Positions 1-6,138 of a DNA stretch of 8,073 nt are shown here, in pieces. Each line of letters opens with the position of its first letter. Positions within the stretch are counted from its first letter, which is position 1. The stretch comes from DATGIQ01 sp035295665 (GTDB lineage: Bacteria > Planctomycetota > Planctomycetia > Gemmatales > Gemmataceae), in the NCBI GenBank assembly GCA_035295665.1, contig DATGIQ010000629.1, positions 1 to 8,073 of the forward strand, read 5' to 3'. The notes beneath the pieces are model-generated. The model worked only from the letters and a program-made list of their open reading frames with translations, searched no databases and had not been told where the DNA came from. The position numbers were made by a program, and so were the translations under genes.

Positions 1-204
1 TGACTTGGACAGCCGGGCTACGTAGCCGTCCAGCGCATCGAAAATCATGGCCCCGATGATGAGCCAACCGCTAAAGGCAAAGTAAGAATCGCCATCGGGC
101 GAGGACGCCGTGCCGCCGATTTTGCTTGCGCAAGCCATCGCTGCCAGCCCGCAAACGGCATTTCCCAAGGTCAACAGGGTTGGGATGATTGCAATCTTCT
201 TCAC
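1..204 (-). CDS. pssA: CDP-diacylglycerol-serine O-phosphatidyltransferase, N-terminal part (partial)
   Basis: This is the first 68 codons of a CDP-alcohol phosphatidyltransferase cut off by the left edge of the window. The family joins a CDP-activated lipid to an alcohol at the cytoplasmic membrane; in PssA the alcohol is serine and the product phosphatidylserine, the precursor of phosphatidylethanolamine. The protein begins VKKIAIIPTLLTLGNAVCGL, which resembles the start of Bacillus-type PssA (PNLLTLGNxxCG). The first half of the catalytic signature, DxxDGxxAR, is visible as DALDGYVAR at about residues 56-64; the later GxxxDxxxD part lies outside the window. A hydrophobic stretch precedes it. 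No in-frame ATG lies between the upstream in-frame stop (286-288) and the coding start, so I chose GTG at 204, which has GAGAG six bases upstream. It is transcribed divergently from the cytochrome genes. Another CDP-alcohol substrate, such as glycerol phosphate or inositol, cannot be excluded from this fragment. Confidence 0.82.
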   Translation of the reverse strand, partial: MKKIAIIPTLLTLGNAVCGLAAMACASKIGGTASSPDGDSYFAFSGWLIIGAMIFDALDGYVARLSKS

Positions 205-210
205 GGCATA

Positions 211-215
211 CTCTC
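211..215 (-). promoter_or_regulatory. Ribosome binding site for the GTG start of pssA
   Basis: GAGAG on the minus strand lies six bases before GTG at 204 and decides that start. An out-of-frame ATG at 209 follows the motif but is stopped by TGA two codons later, so it cannot start the enzyme. Confidence 0.5.
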
Positions 216-311
216 GCCGGCAGTGGCTGGCGAAACTCCGGTTCTCACAGCTGTATTTTTGTAGGATAGGACGTTCGGTAATCCTTTACCAGTGCGAGTC
301 GCATGGCGATA

Positions 312-356
312 CTGCGGAACGTTCCGGAAATGATTCCTTCCTTGCCGGAACCGCAG
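312..356. repeat. Interrupted inverted repeat with two nested palindromes
   Basis: CTGCGG (312-317) pairs with CCGCAG (351-356), and TTCCGG (322-327) pairs with CCGGAA (345-350). The stem is 12 bp with a four-base bulge (318-321) and a 17-base loop. The left arm also contains a perfect 10-bp palindrome, GGAACGTTCC (316-325), overlapping an 8-bp one, TTCCGGAA (322-329). There is no T tract after it, so it is not a typical intrinsic terminator. An operator or a leader RNA structure is possible; the function is inferred only from position. Confidence 0.5.
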
Positions 357-419
357 CCCAGCAGACGGAAAATACCTGTGCCCCGCAAAGAAATGAGAGG
401 CAAAATGGGAAAAGTTTTC

Positions 420-448
420 TTGACAGCCCCCGAGATGCTGCCAAACTA
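420..448 (+). promoter_or_regulatory. Candidate sigma-70-like promoter for the cytochrome operon
   Basis: A perfect -35 hexamer TTGACA (420-425) lies about 140 bases upstream of the first cytochrome start. The region 16-17 bases downstream (CAAACT/AAACTA, about 442-448) is only a poor match to TATAAT, so support rests on the -35 box and on position. Confidence 0.25.
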
Positions 449-565
449 AGCATGAGGTTCGTTGTCGCTGAGGCGCGGCGAGCCCGGTTGTGTGGTCCCC
501 CAGGAATCCATGGGGCGCGGACGCAACTCCTGCTTTTCCGCAGAATTGCTTCGTTGAGAAGAATT

Positions 566-1969
566 ATGGCTCCGCTCAGCAGCTTGAATCGCCGCGGTCG
601 TGGTGTGGTCTTTCTCTTGTTCGCACTCGCGCTGACGGCTCTCTTGTGGGGCGTCACATTTCGTTCATCGGTTGCAACAGAACCGCTGCCGGCAGCCGGG
701 GCCGCCTCCAGCCTTGCGGCGTCCAAGCGGGAGTGGCAGGGTGTGGCCTCCTGTGCCTCTACCGCCTGCCACGGCGGCAACGGACCCAAAGGAAGCAAGG
801 GGAGCGAATACACGACCTGGGTCCTCTACGATAAGCACACCAGGGCCTACAATATCTTGTTTGACGAACGGTCGAAGATCATCGAGAAAAACCTTCGGCA
901 CCTCAAAAACGTCACCAGCGCCCATGCAGAGACCGACGATCTCTGTCTCCGTTGCCATGCGATGAACGCCGAAAAGGGCCCGCAACGGGAATCATTTGTG
1001 CGCGATTTTGGAATCGGCTGCGAAAGCTGTCACGGCACGGCCCAGGAATGGCTCGGCGTGCACTACGCCAGTGACTGGAAGTCGAGAAACGATGAAGATA
1101 AACGGAAGCTCGGTTTCCAACCGATGAAGCAGCTCGCGGATCGGGCGCAATTGTGTGTTACCTGCCATGTCGGCACTGCCGACAAGGAAGTCAACCACGA
1201 TCTGATCGCCGCCGGCCATCCGCGGTTGAATTTCGAGTTCGGCGCGTTCCAGGCGATCATGCCCAAGCACTGGCGGGAGGAAGGGGAAAACGCTCGGCCG
1301 GACTTCGAAGCCCGTGCTTGGGCCGTGGGACAAATCGCTTCGGCCCGAGCAGCACTGGAGCTCTTGGCACACCGTAGCCGCTCCAGCGCCGAGCCGTGGC
1401 CGGAGTTCGCCGAGTACGATTGTTTTGCATGCCATCACGATTTGCGCGAGCCTAGCTGGCGGCAAAAGCCGGGGCATTACGTCGGCCGCACGCCGGGCTC
1501 CTTCCCGTGGGGAACCTGGTATTATGCCATGCTTCCGCAGGCGCTGCGCGGGTCGGAGGATAAGGGCAATGGACGGGTCTCGAGTAGCTTGAGCGAGCTA
1601 AAAAAGGAAATGGAGAAGCCTTCGCCGAACCAAAACCAGATTGCCGAGCGAGCCCGGGAAGTCCGTGCACAACTTGGTCGCTTGTTGACCGAGGAGGAGA
1701 AGAGGCATTACGAGCAGACCGCCGTGGAGAGTTGGTTTCAGTCCATTCGCAAGGATGAACAAAAAACTGCCGCGGCAAACTGGGACGGTGCGGCCCAGGT
1801 CTACTTGGCCTTGGCGGCTCTGTACAATGCCCTGGGGGATATGGATCCAGGGCATCGCGATGCAAGAATGCGAGATTCGCTGAAGGCGAGAGCCAAGCCG
1901 CTTGAATTCCCCAATGGATACGATAGCCCGCGCGAATGGGAACCCAAGGGGAACAACGACTCAAAGTAA
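566..1969 (+). CDS. Secreted pentahaem cytochrome c, c554-like family (first of pair)
   Basis: A 467-residue multihaem c-type cytochrome that should act outside the cytoplasmic membrane. Residues 1-37 form a signal peptide or membrane anchor: SLNRRGRG followed by a hydrophobic run at 14-32 and a possible cleavage after SSVA. Five haem attachment sites follow: CASTACH (63-69, a CX4CH form), CLRCH (127-131), CESCH (152-156), CVTCH (197-201) and CFACH (286-290). Histidines 91, 166, 211, 218 and 235 match positions in the next gene and are candidate axial ligands. The stretch around DKHTRAY (89-95) resembles cytochrome c554-type domains. After the last haem, about 175 residues are haem-free and probably helical. 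I chose ATG 566 because GAGAAG (556-561) precedes it and the signal sequence follows at once; the frame stays open upstream to 110 without protein-like content. The second cytochrome follows after 43 bases. Electron transfer is known for such proteins; partner and substrate are unknown. Confidence 0.88.
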   Translation: MAPLSSLNRRGRGVVFLLFALALTALLWGVTFRSSVATEPLPAAGAASSLAASKREWQGVASCASTACHGGNGPKGSKGSEYTTWVLYDKHTRAYNILFDERSKIIEKNLRHLKNVTSAHAETDDLCLRCHAMNAEKGPQRESFVRDFGIGCESCHGTAQEWLGVHYASDWKSRNDEDKRKLGFQPMKQLADRAQLCVTCHVGTADKEVNHDLIAAGHPRLNFEFGAFQAIMPKHWREEGENARPDFEARAWAVGQIASARAALELLAHRSRSSAEPWPEFAEYDCFACHHDLREPSWRQKPGHYVGRTPGSFPWGTWYYAMLPQALRGSEDKGNGRVSSSLSELKKEMEKPSPNQNQIAERAREVRAQLGRLLTEEEKRHYEQTAVESWFQSIRKDEQKTAAANWDGAAQVYLALAALYNALGDMDPGHRDARMRDSLKARAKPLEFPNGYDSPREWEPKGNNDSK

Positions 1970-2012
1970 CCGCCTCCGCGCTTAAACAGTCAGCACGGTG
2001 AGGATCATCGCC

Positions 2013-3548
2013 ATGAGTTACCGGAAAATGCAGTTCTGGTTGGTCGCGATTGTAGGCATGGCAGTCCTTACTGGCTTCATGAGCGTACCCGGTTTGGGAC
2101 AGCAACCCAAAGCGAATCCTGGTGCGGAGAAAAAGGCTGGTCCGACTCTGCTCTATTTCGGCGTCGCTGCATGCAGAAACTGCCATACCAATCCGGACAA
2201 CCTTAAGGACAGCCCCCCACTTCTTTGTCGCTGCAATGAAGTTGTCATCTGGGAAAAGGAAGACAAGCACAAGGACGCTTACAAGAATCTATCCGGCCCA
2301 CGTGGCCAGCAGATGGCGAAGTTACTTGGCATCATGGATGTCGCCAAGGAGCGGGCCTGCGTTGCATGTCACGGGATCTACATCCCGCCGGATAAAGTGA
2401 AGGAGCTCACAGACCCAGCATCCTTTAAGGTTGAGGAAGGTGTCAGTTGTGTCGCTTGTCATGGTCCTTATGCAGAGTGGGTCACTCGCCATGGTTCTCC
2501 ATTGCAGCGTGATCGTGATGCATGGCGGGGTCTTTCCAGGCAGGCAAAAGAAGAGCAGTTTGGAATGACCGACCTCTGGGATCCGGCCAAACGAACGAAT
2601 AAGTGCGCGTCATGCCACATCGGTAACTCCGAAGAAGGAAAGGTCGTCACTCATGCCATGTATGCGGCTGGGCATCCGCCCCTGCCCGGTGTCGAGGTCT
2701 CGACCTTCAGCGATGCCATGCCGCGTCATTGGCAGTATCTGAAGGAAAAGCCAGCCGCGGCGCAGAAGCTACTGGAATACAATCCCGCCGAACTCGAAAA
2801 GACGAAGTTAGTTGTCATTGGTGGCGTTGCCGATTTGCAGGATGCGATGCGTTTGCTGGCGACTCAGGCGCAAGCGATGCTCAAGGTAACGCCGCCAGAG
2901 AACCGTTCACTCGACCTGGCTCAAATCGATTGCTATGCCTGCCACCATGAATTGAAGGTGCCGAGCTGGCGGCAGTCCCGCGGATATAGCGGAGTTCCAG
3001 GGCGGCCACAATTCCGGCAGTGGCCTTTGGCATTGGTCAAGCTCGGAATGCGGCACGCCGGTCAGGAAAAGCAGATACCCGAGTTTGAGAAAAAACTGAG
3101 CGTGCTCCAGGAAGCCTTCAATGCACAGCCGTTTGGCAAGCTCGACGAGGTAGTCCGAACCGCCGATGACCTCGCCAAGTGGTGCGCCCAGCTGGAGACG
3201 AGTCTGGGTCAAAAAAATGTGCAATACAATCGGGCCGCTGCAATCAGCCTGCTTCGGCAGCTTTGTGCAATGTCGGAAACGGAAGTTCAAGATTATGATA
3301 CCGCTCGCCAGATGGCCTGGGCATTTAAGACCATCTACTCGGAGCTAGATTCGAAGCGGTCCAATGACTCAGAGGTTCAGGCGAAACTCAAGGCGCTCGA
3401 TAACGAGCTAAAACTAAGTCTGCCGTCCGGCCAAGAACACCAGATTTTAGCCGAATTGCCCATTGCCTTGCGAAAGATTAGTGACTACGACCCGAGCAAA
3501 GTTCAACACGTCTTTCAGGACTTGGCCAAACTTCTGCCCCCGAAGTAA
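2013..3548 (+). CDS. Secreted pentahaem cytochrome c, c554-like family (second of pair)
   Basis: A 511-residue paralogue of the preceding cytochrome, probably in the same operon. Residues 1-30 look like a signal peptide (MSYRKMQFW, then a hydrophobic run ending near SVPGLGQ). Five CXXCH sites are present: CRNCH (54-58), CVACH (116-120), CVACH (146-150), CASCH (198-202) and CYACH (307-311). It shares with its neighbour DKHxxAY, the His ten residues after the third haem site, AAGHP (218-222), MPxHW (236-240) and CHHxLxxPSWRQ (310-321). His86, 160, 214, 221 and 239 are candidate axial ligands. An extra pair, Cys72 and Cys74 in LCRCNE, is not a haem motif and is absent from the first cytochrome. 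The last 190 residues are haem-free and rich in charged helix-like sequence. The frame opens at GTG 1998, but ATG 2013 is better: GAGGA (about 2000-2004) stands eight bases before it. Redox partner unknown. Confidence 0.88.
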   Translation: MSYRKMQFWLVAIVGMAVLTGFMSVPGLGQQPKANPGAEKKAGPTLLYFGVAACRNCHTNPDNLKDSPPLLCRCNEVVIWEKEDKHKDAYKNLSGPRGQQMAKLLGIMDVAKERACVACHGIYIPPDKVKELTDPASFKVEEGVSCVACHGPYAEWVTRHGSPLQRDRDAWRGLSRQAKEEQFGMTDLWDPAKRTNKCASCHIGNSEEGKVVTHAMYAAGHPPLPGVEVSTFSDAMPRHWQYLKEKPAAAQKLLEYNPAELEKTKLVVIGGVADLQDAMRLLATQAQAMLKVTPPENRSLDLAQIDCYACHHELKVPSWRQSRGYSGVPGRPQFRQWPLALVKLGMRHAGQEKQIPEFEKKLSVLQEAFNAQPFGKLDEVVRTADDLAKWCAQLETSLGQKNVQYNRAAAISLLRQLCAMSETEVQDYDTARQMAWAFKTIYSELDSKRSNDSEVQAKLKALDNELKLSLPSGQEHQILAELPIALRKISDYDPSKVQHVFQDLAKLLPPK

Positions 3549-4185
3549 AGGCTCTCTCTTCGGTTCACGGCACGGTGACCTCGGTGTTCATGTTACTCCC
3601 TCGGGGTTACCGCGCACAAAACGGCCAATTCCGGCTGGAAGTCGCGGGCGTTCCGACACAGCAGATCTGGTTCCGGGAAATCTGTGTCTCTGGCTTCAGG
3701 AATCGCAAGCCTGGTGGGTAGAAGCACCGGGCCGAATGCTGCTTTGTCCGCTGTGCAGGCATAGCCAGTCCGGTAAACACGCCGTGGTTCGAGCCGCCCA
3801 GATCATAACCCAGTGCGTCACGGACAGGATTATGCGTGCCGATCTACTGACGACATTGTACCTCTTTGGTAAACTGGCATATCCACCGGTGGATGCCCTG
3901 CAATTGATCGGGAGAGAATGAATGAGAGAGTCCAAGGCTTACCAAGAGATCATGGCGGAGGGAAGACTCGAAGGTCAGTTCGAAGGCAGCCTTGAAGTGA
4001 AACGGGTGGATGTCTACGAGGCAATCCAGTTGCGGGATGGTGAACGGGCCGCCGCAAAGTTTCAGCCAGGGATTCAGGCGAGGTATGACCTGGAGCAACT
4101 CTCGCGCTTATTCCGGCTTGCCATCCAAGGCCGCCCCCTGGCTGAATTGCGACGCGCCGTGCCGGCCATGGAATCGCAGCGCTGA
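3548..4185 (+). pseudogene. Degraded Rpn/PD-(D/E)XK-like nuclease family gene (C-terminal remnant)
   Basis: Three pieces read as one protein only across two lesions. Piece one, from about 3563 to 3685, contains SVFMLLPRGYRAQ and FRLEVAG. Piece two, about 3682-3918 in another frame, contains CLWLQESQAW and DLLTTLYLFGKLAYPP. After an in-frame TGA (3919-3921), piece three (3922-4185) continues with MRESKAYQEIMAEGRLEG and ends DLEQLSRLFRLAIQGRP. From memory this order resembles the middle and C-terminal part of Rpn-like (recombination-promoting nuclease/putative transposase) proteins common in planctomycetes and cyanobacteria: a beta-rich VxxLLP part, a helical LLTxLYxLxxLxYP part, then M(R/K)ES.xYQ.I..EGR.EG. 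The N-terminal catalytic part is missing, since the preceding cytochrome ends immediately upstream. CGA to TGA would explain the stop. An 87-residue protein could still be made from ATG 3922, which has GGGAGAG before it, but I infer that the locus is dead. Family assignment is recall, not a search. Confidence 0.6.
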
Positions 4186-4202
4186 TCGTCCCGTAAGGAA
4201 CA

Positions 4203-4236
4203 CGGTTTCACCTGCGTCCGCGGCAATGGTGAACCG
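4203..4236 (+). promoter_or_regulatory. Leader hairpin abutting the cyclase ribosome binding site
   Basis: GGTTTCACC (4204-4212) pairs with GGTGAACC (4228-4235) with one bulged T; C4203-G4236 extends the stem to nine pairs around a 15-base loop. The stem touches the first G of the ribosome binding site GGAGG (4236-4240), which stands five bases before ATG 4246. It could affect translation of the cyclase. There is no T tract, so a terminator is unlikely. Confidence 0.35.
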
Positions 4237-4245
4237 GAGGCCACG

Positions 4246-6075
4246 ATGAGTCCCCCCTATCAAATCCGGGTTTACGAAAACCAACAGCTACTGCACACCT
4301 TCGATTGTGATGGCGCCGCTGAGGTTGGCCGGCAAGCCGAAGGAGAGCATGGCCCGTTTCGTCAGAAGCGGGAGGCTGGCCGCTCACGCCTGATCATCGC
4401 CCATCTCAACGAACCGAGTCTGTCCCGGAAGCATGTTCTGATCGAGCCCCTCACGGACGGCCGCTTCCGCGTCACGAATTTGAGCAGCACGCAAGCCTTG
4501 TATTCTCTCGAGGGCGGAGAGCTAAAACACCACAACTGCCGTGAATTGGCCGCGCCGGTCGTCTTGACCCTTGGCAAGAAAACCCTGCGGATCCAGCCGG
4601 CGACGCCCTCGAGTGAGGGCTTGCAAGCTTTGGCCGAAGCGGTCACGCCGCCGGGATCGTCGATTCTGCCCCGTTCCTCGTTGTTTCCCCTGTCCCAGCC
4701 TGCGGGCGACCAGCCGACTACTCAAGGCTTCGTGCGCTGGCTCCGCTCGGCCCTGGATGTCCTCCAGAGCGCAGCCAGCTCGTCCGACTTTTTCGAGCGT
4801 GCCGCCCAGGCTGTCGTGCAGATGGTCGGCCTCGACTCAGGCCGCGTTTTGCTCCTCATTCAGGGCGAGTGGCAGACACAGGCCACTCGGACCGCCCACT
4901 TGGTGTCTGCGGAAAGCAGCTGGCGGCCAAGCCAGCATGTTTTGGGCTGCGTCTGCAAGGAGAAACGAACGTTCTGGGAAATGCCGACCGCCGCCGCCAC
5001 GCCCGCTGCCAGCCTGATTGGCGTCAAGGCCGTCGTAGCCGCCCCGATCCTCAGCCGTGATGGAATCGTCATCGGCGCCCTGTACGGCGAGCGCCGCCGG
5101 GATAGCGCGTTTCTCAACGACAAGCCGATCACGGAACTCGAAGCCATGCTCGTCGAGCTTCTGGCCGGCGGTGTGGCCGCGGGGCTGGCGCGCCTCGAAC
5201 AAGAACAGGCAGCACTCGCCGCGCGCATCCAGTTCCAGCAATTTTTCACGCCCGAGCTTTCTCGACAGCTGGAGGCCCGGCCCGATCTTCTCAAAGGGCG
5301 TGACACGGAAGTAACGATGCTCTTTTGCGATATTCGTGGCTTCAGTCGCGTCAGCGAACAGCTGGGACCCGAGGGAACAGTCGAGTGGCTGGGTGCGGTC
5401 CTGGGTGCCCTCTCCGATTGCGTCCGTGCCCATGCCGGGGTGCTGATGGATTACATCGGCGACGAGTTGATTGCCATGTGGGGTGCCCCCGAAGCCCAAC
5501 CGGAACATGCCCGCCTGGCGTGCCGTGCGGCCCTGGATATGCTGGCGGCGCTGCCCGCCTTGAACCGGAGCTGGGAGCCAATCCTGAAGGAGCCAATGAA
5601 CCTCGGGATTGGCATCAACACGGGCATCGCCCAGGTCGGCAACACGGGAACGCGCCACAAGTTCAAGTACGGCGCACTGGGCAATACCGTCAACTTGGCC
5701 AGTCGGGTGCAGGGTGCCACCCGGCACCTCAAGACGCGGCTCCTGATCACGGGCGCAACCCATGCCCGCCTGGGTCCCGGCTTTGAGGCGCGCCGGCTGT
5801 GCCGCGCGCGCGTGGTGAATATCCATGAGCCGGTCGACCTGTACGAGCTGCCTCCGCCCGACCACCCATGCTGGGCCGATGCCAAACGAGAGTATGAGAC
5901 TGGCCTGGAGGCATTCGAGAAACGCAACTTTCATGAAGCGGCACGGATCTTGGCCAACCTGCGCGGTCAGTGTCCCGAGGATGGCCCGGCGTTGCTCTTG
6001 CTCTCCCGGGCGGTCAACGGCATGGTCCAAGAGCCGGTTCCGATTGACCTGGTTTGGGAATTGCCAGGAAAGTGA
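4246..6075 (+). CDS. FHA-GAF-class III nucleotide cyclase
   Basis: A 609-residue cytoplasmic signalling enzyme without membrane segments, predicted to make a cyclic nucleotide from an NTP. Domains in order: FHA (about 4-117; VGR at 27-29, SLSRKH at 58-63, TNLSS at 77-81), which in this family binds phosphothreonine; a GAF sensor domain (about 180-315); a short linker helix; the cyclase catalytic domain (about 350-535); and a TPR-like tail (about 545-592, YETGLEAFEKRNFHEAARIL). Metal-binding aspartates are D362 (FCDIRGFS) and D406 (YIGDELIAMWG), 44 apart as usual. The transition-state pair is N483 and R487 in NTVNLASR. The substrate-selecting positions are unusual: D402 replaces the adenine-selecting Lys and G476 replaces Asp/Thr. 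GTP or mixed specificity is therefore possible, so I do not call it an adenylate cyclase. ATG 4246 is supported by GGAGG five bases upstream. The gene is intact, unlike the remnant before it. Confidence 0.92.
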   Translation: MSPPYQIRVYENQQLLHTFDCDGAAEVGRQAEGEHGPFRQKREAGRSRLIIAHLNEPSLSRKHVLIEPLTDGRFRVTNLSSTQALYSLEGGELKHHNCRELAAPVVLTLGKKTLRIQPATPSSEGLQALAEAVTPPGSSILPRSSLFPLSQPAGDQPTTQGFVRWLRSALDVLQSAASSSDFFERAAQAVVQMVGLDSGRVLLLIQGEWQTQATRTAHLVSAESSWRPSQHVLGCVCKEKRTFWEMPTAAATPAASLIGVKAVVAAPILSRDGIVIGALYGERRRDSAFLNDKPITELEAMLVELLAGGVAAGLARLEQEQAALAARIQFQQFFTPELSRQLEARPDLLKGRDTEVTMLFCDIRGFSRVSEQLGPEGTVEWLGAVLGALSDCVRAHAGVLMDYIGDELIAMWGAPEAQPEHARLACRAALDMLAALPALNRSWEPILKEPMNLGIGINTGIAQVGNTGTRHKFKYGALGNTVNLASRVQGATRHLKTRLLITGATHARLGPGFEARRLCRARVVNIHEPVDLYELPPPDHPCWADAKREYETGLEAFEKRNFHEAARILANLRGQCPEDGPALLLLSRAVNGMVQEPVPIDLVWELPGK

Positions 6076-6138
6076 ACGTCGGCGTCGCTTGTTCCCGCAG
6101 GGCAGACCCATTGGATACCAACAGATAGGAAAACGCTC

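Larger units (their letters stand above)
205..565. other. Divergent intergenic region between pssA and the cytochrome operon
   Basis: This 361-base stretch separates two divergently transcribed genes and should hold both promoters and leaders. The plus-strand reading frame of the cytochrome stays open through it by chance, but its translation has no recognisable domain and runs into antisense pssA, so I treat it as non-coding. It holds the interrupted inverted repeat at 312-356 and a TTGACA hexamer at 420-425, both listed separately. I see no RNA gene or terminator in it. Confidence 0.6.

Noticed and set aside
110..565. N-terminal extension of the first cytochrome to an ATG at 110
   Set aside because: It overlaps antisense pssA, has no recognisable domain, and would bury the signal sequence that starts right after ATG 566, which has its own ribosome binding site.
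1998..2012. GTG 1998 as start of the second cytochrome
   Set aside because: It lies inside the GTGAGGA that serves as ribosome binding site for ATG 2013 and has no good site of its own.
1452..2270. A 272-residue open frame on the minus strand across both cytochromes
   Set aside because: Both sense genes are supported by haem motifs; the antisense translation is low in complexity and lacks domain features.
3463..3547. An ATG at 3463 as the start of a gene running to 3921
   Set aside because: The first part is out of frame inside the cytochrome 3' end and shows no protein-like features; only the segment after about 3682 resembles a family.
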